From assembly GCA_009379915.1 (NCBI GenBank), contig WHSV01000021.1:1-45575 (forward strand): DNA of 45,575 nt, read 5' to 3'. The notes below the pieces were generated by a model. It did not search any database, was not told where the DNA came from, and was given only the letters and a program-made list of their open reading frames with translations. Source of the stretch: Actinomycetota bacterium. GTDB lineage: Bacteria; Actinomycetota; CADDZG01; WHSQ01. The position numbers were made by a program, and so were the translations under genes. Positions 26,758 through 34,868 of the stretch are shown here, one piece after another; within the stretch, counting starts at the first letter, position 1; the number at the start of each line of letters is the position of its first letter.

Positions 26758-27996
26758 ATGGGGGCCATCCGCGGGGCGGGCTCGGCCGGACCGCCAGAGA
26801 CACGCGGGGCGGGCTCGGCCGGACCGCAGAGAGTAATGGATCCCGAGCTCCAGAACCTCCAGGACTCGAGCGCGTTCGCCTCCGAGGTGTCGGAGGGCAG
26901 GCTCGTGACCGAGGAGATGCTACTCAACGTAGGGCCCCAGCACCCCGCGACCCACGGAGTCTTCCGGTTGCTTGCGACCATCGACGGCGAGCGCATCGTG
27001 CGGGCCGAGCCGGTCGTCGGCTACATGCATCGTGGCTACGAGAAGCTCGTCGAGCAGCGCGATTACCGGCAGATCACGAACCTCATCAGTCGCATGGACT
27101 GGCTCTCGGGGATCAACAACGAACTACCTCTGGCCCTCGCGCTCGAGGAGCTCATGGAGATCGAGGTGCCGCCGCGCGCCCAGTATCTCCGAGTCGCTCT
27201 TGCGGAGATGAACCGCATCCTCAACCACCTGATGTTCTTCCAGTCGTTCTCCGCGGAGCTCGGAGCCATCACCCCCACCTTCTATGCGTTCAGGGAGCGC
27301 GAGGACATCCAGTACGCGATGGAGTCTGTTACCGGCGGACGCATGCATTTCGGCTACTTCCGGCCCGGCGGATTGAAGGAGGACGTGCCCAAGGGATTCA
27401 TCGCGATGGCCCTCGCCGCGGTTCGCAAGGTCATCCAGCGGCTTCCCGACTACGAGGACCTGCTGACGGGAAACGAGATCTTCAAGCAGCGAACCATCAA
27501 CGTCGGAGTGCTCGACAAGGAGGTCGCGTACTCGTACGGAGTCTCCGGGCCCATCGGCCGGGGGTCGTCGATCGACATGGATGTGCGCCGGGACGAGCCC
27601 TATCTCGTGTACGACCAATTCGATTTCGAGGTTTGCAATGGGACTCACGGCGACTGCTTCGACCGCTTCTGGGTATTGCTTCACGAGGTCGTCGAGTCGG
27701 CCAAGATCGTCGAGCAGGCTCTCGCCGGACTGCCTCCCGGTCCGATCATGGGCAAGGTTCCGCGCGTCGTCGAGGCGCCGAAGGGTGAGGTCTACGTTCG
27801 CACCGAGAACCCTCTGGGTGAGCTCGGCTTCTACCTCGTCTCCGATGGTGGCCGGAGGCCGTACCGGATCAAGATTCGAACCCCATCCTTCTCGAACGTG
27901 TCGGCGTTGCCCCACGCCCTCCAGAACACGCTCGTTGCGGACATGATCGCGATCCTCGGCTCCTTCTTCTTCGTGCTGGGGGACGTCGACCGTTGA
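26758..27996 (+). CDS. nuoD2: Complex I-like subunit D (second operon)
   Basis: A 412-residue 49-kDa-type subunit from ATG 26758, which abuts the nuoC2 stop; an in-frame ATG at 26836 would remove a 26-residue leader made mostly of two RGAGSAGP repeats. The core begins TEEMLLNVGPQHPATHGVF with the conserved His66. At the position of the quinone-site Tyr (Thermus Nqo4 Tyr87) it has Trp115 in SRMDWLSGI, while NuoD1 keeps Tyr. The end FVLGDVDR is canonical and overlaps the TTG of nuoH2. The substitution may alter quinone binding. Confidence 0.94.
   Translation: MGAIRGAGSAGPPETRGAGSAGPQRVMDPELQNLQDSSAFASEVSEGRLVTEEMLLNVGPQHPATHGVFRLLATIDGERIVRAEPVVGYMHRGYEKLVEQRDYRQITNLISRMDWLSGINNELPLALALEELMEIEVPPRAQYLRVALAEMNRILNHLMFFQSFSAELGAITPTFYAFREREDIQYAMESVTGGRMHFGYFRPGGLKEDVPKGFIAMALAAVRKVIQRLPDYEDLLTGNEIFKQRTINVGVLDKEVAYSYGVSGPIGRGSSIDMDVRRDEPYLVYDQFDFEVCNGTHGDCFDRFWVLLHEVVESAKIVEQALAGLPPGPIMGKVPRVVEAPKGEVYVRTENPLGELGFYLVSDGGRRPYRIKIRTPSFSNVSALPHALQNTLVADMIAILGSFFFVLGDVDR
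26770..26794 (+). repeat. 25-bp repeat, copy 1 (nuoC2/nuoD2 junction)
   Basis: A 25-bp GC-rich sequence starting CGCGGGGCGGGCTCGG and ending CCGGACCGC, identical to copies at 26803 and 30379. The interior GGCTCGGCCGGACC is a near-palindrome. Read in the nuoD2 frame it encodes RGAGSAGP. Confidence 0.9.
26803..26827 (+). repeat. 25-bp repeat, copy 2 (nuoC2/nuoD2 junction)
   Basis: Identical to copy 1, 33 bp downstream and in the same reading frame (RGAGSAGP). It lies just before the alternative nuoD2 start at 26836. Flanks A on the left and AG on the right are shared with copy 3, making those two identical over 28 bp. Confidence 0.9.
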
Positions 27997-28997
27997 TCGA
28001 AATCACTCTGACGGACTGGCAGATCCTCTTGGTCAAGCTTCTGATCATCCTGATCGTCGTGCCCGTCGGAGCGCTGGTCGGTGGCTATGTCCTGCACAAA
28101 GAGATGGCCCACATGCAGCACCGTCTCGGCCCGATGTACGCCGGTGGATGGCACGGCTGGGCGCAGACTCTCGCCGACGGAATCAAGTTCGCCTACAAGG
28201 AAGACATCATTCCGGCGAGCGCGGACAAGCGTGTGTTCTCGCTTGCTCCGGCCGTCATCTTCGTCCCGGTTCTCCTGCTCTATCTGGTGATCCCGATCGA
28301 TCAAAATCTCATCGTCGAGGACCTCGACGTCGGTCTGTTCTTCCTGCTGGCGATCGGCTCGGTGGGCTCGATCGGCGTGCTCATGGCCGGGTGGTCCAGT
28401 GCAAACAAGTACGCGTTGATCGGAGCGTTGCGCTCCGCCGGACAGCTCATCGCCTACGAGCTGCCGATCGTGCTCAGCGCCGCCGCCATTGCCATGCTCG
28501 CCGGAACGCTTTCGCTGGTCGGCATCGTCGAGGCCCAGGATTGGCCCTACATTGTGTGGCCGCCGGGAATCGGCCTCGCGCTGTTCCTCTTGTTCCTGGC
28601 GGGGGCGATGGCGGAGATGGCGCTCCCGCCGTTCGACATGCCCGTGGCCGAGTCCGAGCTCATCACCGGGCCCTTCACCGAGTACACCGGCATGCGCTTC
28701 ATCTTCGGGTTCTTCTTCGCCGAGACGGCGCACATGATCGCGTTCGCGGCGATCGGCACGACGCTGTTCCTCGGCGGGTACAAACCGATCGTTCCATGGG
28801 AGCCGCTCGAGGTAATCCCCGGCGTGCTGTGGTTCTTCGTCAAGACCTCGTTCATGGTCTTTCTGTTGTTGTGGGTCCGGTTCTCGTTCCCGCGCCTGCG
28901 CGAAGACCAGCTCCAGAAGTTCGCGTGGAAGGCCCTCATTCCACTGTCCCTCGTGCTGATCCTGGCGACCGGCGCGTGGATTCTCTACGGCCCGTGA
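27993..28997 (+). CDS. nuoH2: Complex I-like subunit H (second operon)
   Basis: A 334-residue quinone-chamber membrane subunit from TTG 27993 (TTGA overlap). About eight helices. The loop that reads [13 protein letters not shown] in NuoH1 is [13 protein letters not shown] here, so Asn-Arg is Ala-Leu (210-211) and the first Glu of PEAE is Val218; Glu220 and TEYTGMRF remain. Near the N-terminus [18 protein letters not shown] replaces the usual RIGPNxxGP form. It directly follows nuoD2: nuoE, F and G are absent from between them. Confidence 0.94.
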   Translation: MIEITLTDWQILLVKLLIILIVVPVGALVGGYVLHKEMAHMQHRLGPMYAGGWHGWAQTLADGIKFAYKEDIIPASADKRVFSLAPAVIFVPVLLLYLVIPIDQNLIVEDLDVGLFFLLAIGSVGSIGVLMAGWSSANKYALIGALRSAGQLIAYELPIVLSAAAIAMLAGTLSLVGIVEAQDWPYIVWPPGIGLALFLLFLAGAMAEMALPPFDMPVAESELITGPFTEYTGMRFIFGFFFAETAHMIAFAAIGTTLFLGGYKPIVPWEPLEVIPGVLWFFVKTSFMVFLLLWVRFSFPRLREDQLQKFAWKALIPLSLVLILATGAWILYGP

Positions 28998-29010
28998 TGC
29001 GAGGAATCGA

Positions 29011-30438
29011 ATGGCTTTAGACGTCGACCAGAGACTCGAGAGGGCGCGCAGACCCGGCTTCGGGATCGGGTTGCTCAAGGGAATGCGCGTGTTGCTCAAG
29101 CACCTCTTCAAGCGCAACTCCGTCATCCAATACCCCGACGTCAAGCAGGATCTCTCTCCGCGTACGCGCGGCGTGATCGCTCTCAAAGAAGAGAACTGCA
29201 CCGTGTGCATGCTCTGCGCGCGCGAGTGTCCCGACTGGTGTATCTACATCGATTCGCACAAGGAGACGTTGCCTCCGAAGCGCGAGGGCGGGCGTCCGCG
29301 CAAGCGCAACGTGCTGGATCGCTTCGCCATCGATTATGCGCTGTGCATGTACTGCGGGATCTGCGTCGAGGTCTGCCCTTACGACGCCCTGTTCTGGAGC
29401 CGTGAGTTCGAGTACGCCGAGTACGACATCCGGCAGCTGACCCACGAGAAGGAGAAGCTGTCGGACTGGATGGCGACGGTCCTGCCTCCGACCGAGCTCG
29501 AGGAGGGCGCCGACATCCCGGGTCAGCCGAGCAAGGCCGCTCCCGCGGCGGCCGCTGCGACCCAGACCGCGACTCCGACGGCCGCGGCCACGGCCGCCAC
29601 CCCGGCGAGCGTCACCTCGTCCGCGACCGAAGCCCGTCCCGGGCAGGCACAGACCGCACCCAGGGAGGGAACGGCCGCCACGGAGGCCGCTCGCCCCGCC
29701 GCCAGTGCGCCGGATGCGGCGACGACCCCGGCCCCCGAAACCGCGAAGCCGGCTCCCGGACTTGCCGAGGAGGTCAAGGACCAGCAGATGGACTCGACTG
29801 CCGAGGCTCGGGCCGAACCCGAGGTGAAACGGGACGCGGGGGGAGCCGTCGAAGCGGAGGGGAGCCAGGCCGAGGTAGAGGACAAAGCCGAGGCCGAAAC
29901 GCCCAGCACACCGGAGTCGACGGCCGTGACCCAGACTCCGCCGCCGGCCGCGGCCGCTCCCTCTCGCCCGGCCCCCCGAATCGAGGACCTCGAACAGCCC
30001 GAGGACGCGTACGCGCGTGTGCTCGATGAGCAATCAAAGGCGGGTTCATCTCCGCAGGTCGCCGAGGCGCGCGCCAAGGTCGCGCGCGTGAAAGCCGAAC
30101 GAGCGATGACGCAGGCGAGAGCCGCCGCTCCGCAAGAGGTCGCTCCGACACCCGAACCCTCGGGGGCGCCGGGGGCTGCCGAGCCCGAGCCCGAACAGGG
30201 CCCGGTTGCCCCCACGCCGGAGGAGAAGCCGGATTCCTCCGCCCCTCAGGCAGAGGCGTCGTCCCCCGGGGAAGATCCGGAAGCGGTCTTCGAGCGAGTG
30301 CTCGAGGAGGAGCGCGCCAAGGGATCGAGTGACGCGGTCGCGACGGCGCGCGCCAAAGCCGCTCGTATGCGAGCGGGACGCGGGGCGGGCTCGGCCGGAC
30401 CGCAGGAACAAGAAGGCACGAAGGGACCGAACGACTGA
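29011..30438 (+). CDS. nuoI2: Complex I-like subunit I with a long C-terminal extension (second operon)
   Basis: A 475-residue protein, nearly three times normal NuoI length. Residues 1-165 are NuoI: C63, C66, C69, C73 and C112, C115, C118, C122 bind two [4Fe-4S] clusters, with an extra Cys77. Residues 170-475 are rich in Ala, Pro, Glu and Thr and look disordered, except for two related charged modules at about 330-364 and 421-457, each of the form RVLxEExxxGSSxxVAxARAK. Near the end a 25-bp repeat encodes [11 protein letters not shown] 29011 has GAGGA upstream. The tail is cytoplasmic by topology; binding a soluble electron donor is an attractive but unproven role. Confidence 0.93.
   Translation: MALDVDQRLERARRPGFGIGLLKGMRVLLKHLFKRNSVIQYPDVKQDLSPRTRGVIALKEENCTVCMLCARECPDWCIYIDSHKETLPPKREGGRPRKRNVLDRFAIDYALCMYCGICVEVCPYDALFWSREFEYAEYDIRQLTHEKEKLSDWMATVLPPTELEEGADIPGQPSKAAPAAAAATQTATPTAAATAATPASVTSSATEARPGQAQTAPREGTAATEAARPAASAPDAATTPAPETAKPAPGLAEEVKDQQMDSTAEARAEPEVKRDAGGAVEAEGSQAEVEDKAEAETPSTPESTAVTQTPPPAAAAPSRPAPRIEDLEQPEDAYARVLDEQSKAGSSPQVAEARAKVARVKAERAMTQARAAAPQEVAPTPEPSGAPGAAEPEPEQGPVAPTPEEKPDSSAPQAEASSPGEDPEAVFERVLEEERAKGSSDAVATARAKAARMRAGRGAGSAGPQEQEGTKGPND
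30379..30403 (+). repeat. 25-bp repeat, copy 3 (end of nuoI2)
   Basis: Identical to the copies at 26770 and 26803, 3.6 kb downstream. It is in frame in nuoI2 (residues 457-464, RGAGSAGP), 35 bp before the nuoJ2 start, so again close to a gene junction. Confidence 0.9.
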
Positions 30439-30956
30439 TGGCCGATACCTATCTGCAGGTCATCTTCTGGGCCTTCTTCGCGTTGATGGCGATCGCCGGA
30501 ATTCGAGTTGTCACAACTCGCAACGTCATCCACGCAGCCCTCTATCTGGTCGCAACGCTCCTCGGCGCAGCGTCGATGTACGTTCTGCTCTACGCCGAGT
30601 TCGTCGCTTGGGTTCAGGTTCTCGTCTACGTGGGCGCGGTGGTCGTCCTGATGCTGTTCGGGCTCATGCTCACGAGAGCTCCCATCGGCAGCGCGAACTT
30701 CGACAACAACCAGCGTCTGGTCGGGGCCGTCTGCGCGGGGCTGCTGTTCGCCGTGACGAGTTTCATCATGGTGGGGGCGTTCGAGGGTCAGGAGATCGAC
30801 TTCACCGGCACCGAGGGGACGAAGGTTCAGAGCATCGGGGAGGCGATTTTCTCGATCTACGTGCTCCCCTTCGAGATCGTCTCGGTGTTGCTCCTCGCAG
30901 CGCTGGTCGGCGCGGTAGTGATATCCCGCAGAGATGAAGGGCGGGTGGATAGCTGA
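30438..30956 (+). CDS. nuoJ2: Complex I-like subunit J (second operon)
   Basis: A 172-residue ND6-type subunit with five predicted helices. Helix 3 reads [21 protein letters not shown], the family hallmark. ATG 30438 shares a base with the nuoI2 stop (TGATG), and its stop shares one with nuoK2 ATG. The loop between helices 4 and 5 contains [16 protein letters not shown]. Confidence 0.94.
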   Translation: MADTYLQVIFWAFFALMAIAGIRVVTTRNVIHAALYLVATLLGAASMYVLLYAEFVAWVQVLVYVGAVVVLMLFGLMLTRAPIGSANFDNNQRLVGAVCAGLLFAVTSFIMVGAFEGQEIDFTGTEGTKVQSIGEAIFSIYVLPFEIVSVLLLAALVGAVVISRRDEGRVDS

Positions 30957-31261
30957 TGCCGGTGGCCTACTTCCTCGTGTTGTCTGCTCTCCTCTTCAGC
31001 ATCGGCGTCTACGGAGTACTCGCCCGCCAGCATGCCGTTTTGGTGCTGCTAAGCGTCGAGCTGATGCTGAACGCGGCGAACATCAACCTGGTCGCCTTCT
31101 CTGCGATGCTCGGCGAGGCCGGCGTTCCGGGACAGGTCTTTGCGCTGTTCGTGATCGCGGTCGCCGCCGCCGAAGTCGGCGTCGGGCTCGCGATCGTGAT
31201 CTTGATCTATCGGAACCGTCGGAGCGTGGATATCGATGAGATGTCATTGATGAAGTGGTAG
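30956..31261 (+). CDS. nuoK2: Complex I-like subunit K (second operon)
   Basis: A 101-residue ND4L-type three-helix subunit. Glu residues are in [14 protein letters not shown] and [15 protein letters not shown] 30956 overlaps the nuoJ2 stop. The C-terminus is LMKW like NuoK1, but the spacer to nuoL2 is 48 bp rather than 4 bp and holds a hairpin and an 8-bp direct repeat. Confidence 0.95.
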   Translation: MPVAYFLVLSALLFSIGVYGVLARQHAVLVLLSVELMLNAANINLVAFSAMLGEAGVPGQVFALFVIAVAAAEVGVGLAIVILIYRNRRSVDIDEMSLMKW

Positions 31262-31274
31262 CAAGCACCTTGCT
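31260..31274. other. Hairpin in the nuoK2-nuoL2 spacer
   Basis: AGCAAG (31260-31265) and CTTGCT (31269-31274) form a 6-bp stem with a 3-nt loop, starting inside the nuoK2 stop codon. No T-run follows. It could tune expression of nuoL2 or mark an insertion (see the flanking repeat GAAGTGGT at 31252 and 31296). Confidence 0.4.
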
Positions 31275-31309
31275 CGAACATCGAGGCGAAGTGAAGAAGT
31301 GGTGATTGC

Positions 31310-33331
31310 TTGAACGCGCTGATGCTTGCAGCCGAGCAGATAGAGGGAGTCGAGGCCACCCGCACGGGTCTGTTCCCGGACCTCATGTGGCTCGTGCCTC
31401 TGCTGCCGGCGCTGTCCTTCCTCGTGATCCTCTTCTTCGGCAAGAGGTTTCCCGACAAAGGCCACGGTGTCGGGATCCTCGCCATCGGGATTGCCTTCTT
31501 CCTCTCGCTCGCGGGCTTCATCGACCTCATAACGGGGGCCGAGACGGTCGAGAAACACTGGGTCTGGTTCGAGCTCGAGACGCTCGAGTTGACCTTCGGG
31601 ATGAACTACGACTTCCTCACGGGACTGATGTTCGTCGTTGTGACGTTCATCTCGCTGCTGGTGCAGATCTACTCAACCGGTTACATGCTCGACGATGAGC
31701 GTTACACCTGGTTCTACGCGGCGCTGTCGTTGTTCACCGCCTCGATGCTGCTTCTCGTCACGGCCGACAACCTCATCATGATGCTGGTGGGCTGGGAGGG
31801 CGTCGGGCTCTGCTCCTACTTCCTCATCGGCCACTACTGGGAGGAGAAGCCCAACTCGTCGGCCGCAATCAAGGCCTTCATCACGACTCGCGTCGGTGAC
31901 GTCGGATTCATGTTCGGCATCTTCGCCCTGTTCATCCTCGCCGGCACCTTCAACATCACCGAGATCAACCACCTCGCGGAGGAGGGCGAGATCGCCGGAG
32001 CCGGCCTGACCATCGCGGCTCTGCTGTTGTTCTGCGGGGCGATCGGAAAGTCGGCGCAGTTCCCACTCCACGTCTGGCTCCCGGACGCGATGGCGGGCCC
32101 CACTCCCGTCAGCGCATTGATACACGCAGCCACCATGGTCGTGGCGGGGATCTACCTCGTGGCTCGGTTGTTCCCCGTCTTTGAGTTCGCCAGCGGAGGC
32201 GTCCCCCTCGAGGTGGTTGGAGTGATCGCGGCGATCACGATGCTAATCGCGGCTTTCCTCGCGCTCATTCAGGACGACATCAAGAGAGTGCTCGCGTACT
32301 CGACCATCAGCCAGCTGGCATACATGTTCGCCGGGCTGGCCGTCGGCGTGTTCACGGCCGGCATGTTCCATCTCCTTACCCACGCGGTCTTCAAGGCGCT
32401 GCTGTTCCTCGGAGCGGGATCGGTGATCCACGCAGTTCATTCCAACAACATGAGCGATATGGGCGGACTGCGAAAGTACATGCCGGCCACGTTCAGGACG
32501 TACATCATCGGGTCCCTCGCCCTGGCCGGCATCTTCCCCCTCGCCGGTTTCTTCTCGAAGGACGAGATCATCGGTGGAGCGTTGCGAGCCGGGATCGACG
32601 GGACGCGTGCGACGGCCTGGATCGTTTTCGGATCCGCGCTGATAACCGCATTCATCACCGCGCTCTATTCGGCCCGCATGTGCATCAAGACGTTCTGGGG
32701 CGAGTACCGCGGCCACGGTCATCCTCACGAAAGCCCCGGCTCCATGACGAGTCCTCTGTGGGTGCTGGGAGGCCTCACCTTGGTGGTGGGATTCCTCGGC
32801 TTCCCGGTGATCGGGGTATTCAAGTACTGGATCTTCGCCGAGGGCGAGGTTGCTCACGGATTCGAGCCGCTCTACAACGTCGTGCTCCCCGTAATCACCG
32901 TGGGAGGCGCGCTGATCGCCTTCTTCCTCGCCTACAAGTGGTTCTATCGCAACGAGTGGAGGTTCGACTTCCGCAAGACATCGTTCGGATGGATGTACGG
33001 ATTCGCCGAGCGCAAGTACTACCTCGACGATCTCTACCTCGGCGGCATCGTGAAGCCGATTCAGTATCCTCTCGCCGCCGCGGCGTACTGGGCGAACCAG
33101 CACGTCATCGACGGAATCGTCGACGGCACCGCGCGAGGCACGGTTGGAGCCGCCTCGGGTACATACAGGGCCGACCAGGGTGTCGTCGACTTCGGAGTCA
33201 ACGGCGCGGCCGGCCTCACCAACTTCTCAGGCGGTTTGCTCCGCTACATCCAGTCGGGAAACGTCCAGCGCTATGCGGCCGTCTTGTTCGCCTCCGTAGC
33301 GGTCTTCGTAGCTGTTTTCGCATTCGCCTAG
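31310..33331 (+). CDS. nuoL2: Complex I-like subunit L (second operon)
   Basis: The 673-residue ND5-type pump, from TTG 31310 (ATG 31322 is an in-frame alternative). Glu in MLVGWEGVGLCSYFLIG, Lys in GAIGKSAQFPLHVWLPDAM and QDDIKRVLAYSTISQLAYM are intact, so proton pumping is expected. A His-rich loop GHGHPHESPG lies near residues 465-475. The C-terminal region includes FAERKYYLDDLYLGG, typical of NuoL. Confidence 0.95.
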   Translation: MNALMLAAEQIEGVEATRTGLFPDLMWLVPLLPALSFLVILFFGKRFPDKGHGVGILAIGIAFFLSLAGFIDLITGAETVEKHWVWFELETLELTFGMNYDFLTGLMFVVVTFISLLVQIYSTGYMLDDERYTWFYAALSLFTASMLLLVTADNLIMMLVGWEGVGLCSYFLIGHYWEEKPNSSAAIKAFITTRVGDVGFMFGIFALFILAGTFNITEINHLAEEGEIAGAGLTIAALLLFCGAIGKSAQFPLHVWLPDAMAGPTPVSALIHAATMVVAGIYLVARLFPVFEFASGGVPLEVVGVIAAITMLIAAFLALIQDDIKRVLAYSTISQLAYMFAGLAVGVFTAGMFHLLTHAVFKALLFLGAGSVIHAVHSNNMSDMGGLRKYMPATFRTYIIGSLALAGIFPLAGFFSKDEIIGGALRAGIDGTRATAWIVFGSALITAFITALYSARMCIKTFWGEYRGHGHPHESPGSMTSPLWVLGGLTLVVGFLGFPVIGVFKYWIFAEGEVAHGFEPLYNVVLPVITVGGALIAFFLAYKWFYRNEWRFDFRKTSFGWMYGFAERKYYLDDLYLGGIVKPIQYPLAAAAYWANQHVIDGIVDGTARGTVGAASGTYRADQGVVDFGVNGAAGLTNFSGGLLRYIQSGNVQRYAAVLFASVAVFVAVFAFA

Positions 33332-33347
33332 AAAGGGGTTCGAGAGA

Positions 33348-34868
33348 ATGTCATGGGTTGACGACTGGGGGCTGAGCCTCGCGACGTTCCTGCCCGCACT
33401 GGGTGTGGTCATCCTGATGTTCCTTCCCAACCGGGAATCCCTCGTCAAGATCACGGGGACGGCCTTCGCCGGCCTTGCGCTGATCGCCGGCATCCTGTGT
33501 GCGGTCCGTTTCGATTACTCGAGGGGCGATCAGATACAGCTCGAGGTCGACTCCACGTGGATCGAAACAATCGGCGCTCGTTACCACGTGGGGGCAGACG
33601 GCATGTCGCTGCCCCTGCTTCTGTTGAGCGTCCTCGTGTGTTTCCTCTGCATGGTCTACATGTGGTGGCACATTCCCGAGCCGGGTAAGCCGAAGGCGTT
33701 CTTTGCCCTCGTTCTCCTGCTCGAGACCGGAATGAACGGCACTTTCGTCGCACTCGACCTCATTCTGTTCTTCATCTTCTTCGAGCTCGTGCTCGTGCCG
33801 ATGTATTTCATGATCGGAATCTGGGGCGGTCCCGACCGCGACTACGCGAGCGTCAAGTTCTTCCTCTACACGTTGTTCGGTTCGATCTTCATGCTGCTTG
33901 GTTTCCTTGCGCTGTGGATCCACTCGGGGGCCGAGACCTTCGACATCATCGCCCTGCGTGAGAGCACCGCGGGAGCGAGCGAGCTGTTCCAGAACCTCGT
34001 GTTCCTCGGCCTGTTCCTCGGTTTCGCGATCAAAGTGCCGATGTGGCCGTTCCACACCTGGTTGCCCGACGCTCATACCGAGGCTCCGACCGTGGGCTCG
34101 GTGCTCCTGGCCGCAGTGCTCCTGAAGATGGGGACCTACGGCTTCATTCGAATCGCGCTGCCGATCCTCCCCGACGCTGCAGTGACTTTCGCGCCGGTCA
34201 TCGGCATCCTTGCCGTGATCGGCATCATCTGGGGTTCGCTGTGCTGCTTCGCGCAGACCGACCTCAAACGTCTCATCGCCTTCTCGTCGGTCGGCCACAT
34301 GGGCTTCGTGATGCTCGGCATCGCGACGCTCACCGATACCGGGATCAACGGAGCCATCTTCGGGATGGTGGCCCACGGCCTCATCACCGGGATGCTCTTC
34401 TTCCTCGCCGGATCGATACACGAGCGCTACCACACGCGCGAGATCGCCGCCCTCGGGGGAGTGCTCAAGCAGATTCCGCGCTTCGGGTCGGTCTTCTCGT
34501 TCGCGGCGATTGCATCGCTGGGCCTTCCGGGGCTGGCCGGGTTCTGGGGCGAGATGCTGGCTCTGCTCGGCGCCTACCAACCGGCTCCGGGACTCAACGT
34601 CGAGCTGTTCCGTGTCCTCATGGTCATCGGCGGTATCGGAACCGTTCTCACGGCCGGGTACCTTCTGTGGACGGTTCAGCGAGTAAATCTCGGCACCGTG
34701 CCCGACAAGTTCGCGTCCGGTAAGGGGATCTTCGACGTCGAGCGACTCGAGTGGACCGCCTGGGTTCCTCTTCTTCTCCTCATCGTCGTGGCCGGTTTCT
34801 ATCCCGCCCTGCTGACCAACGTGACGGCCGACGCCGTCGGCGGTCTGGCGGGGATTTTCGGAGCGTAG
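33348..34868 (+). CDS. nuoM2: Complex I-like subunit M (second operon)
   Basis: A 506-residue ND4-type pump. Glu in FIFFELVLVPMYFMIG and Lys in LGFAIKVPMWPFHTWLPDAH are conserved, as is QTDLKRLIAFSSVGHMGF. ATG 33348 has GAAAGGGG about 10 bp upstream. The stop directly abuts the nuoN2 GTG. Confidence 0.96.
   Translation: MSWVDDWGLSLATFLPALGVVILMFLPNRESLVKITGTAFAGLALIAGILCAVRFDYSRGDQIQLEVDSTWIETIGARYHVGADGMSLPLLLLSVLVCFLCMVYMWWHIPEPGKPKAFFALVLLLETGMNGTFVALDLILFFIFFELVLVPMYFMIGIWGGPDRDYASVKFFLYTLFGSIFMLLGFLALWIHSGAETFDIIALRESTAGASELFQNLVFLGLFLGFAIKVPMWPFHTWLPDAHTEAPTVGSVLLAAVLLKMGTYGFIRIALPILPDAAVTFAPVIGILAVIGIIWGSLCCFAQTDLKRLIAFSSVGHMGFVMLGIATLTDTGINGAIFGMVAHGLITGMLFFLAGSIHERYHTREIAALGGVLKQIPRFGSVFSFAAIASLGLPGLAGFWGEMLALLGAYQPAPGLNVELFRVLMVIGGIGTVLTAGYLLWTVQRVNLGTVPDKFASGKGIFDVERLEWTAWVPLLLLIVVAGFYPALLTNVTADAVGGLAGIFGA

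Noticed and set aside
29523-30215. Antisense Ala/Ser/Gly-rich open frame opposite the NuoI2 tail
   Set aside because: Composition follows from the Ala/Pro-rich coding strand; no ribosome site or homology. The NuoI2 frame is continuous with the ferredoxin core.
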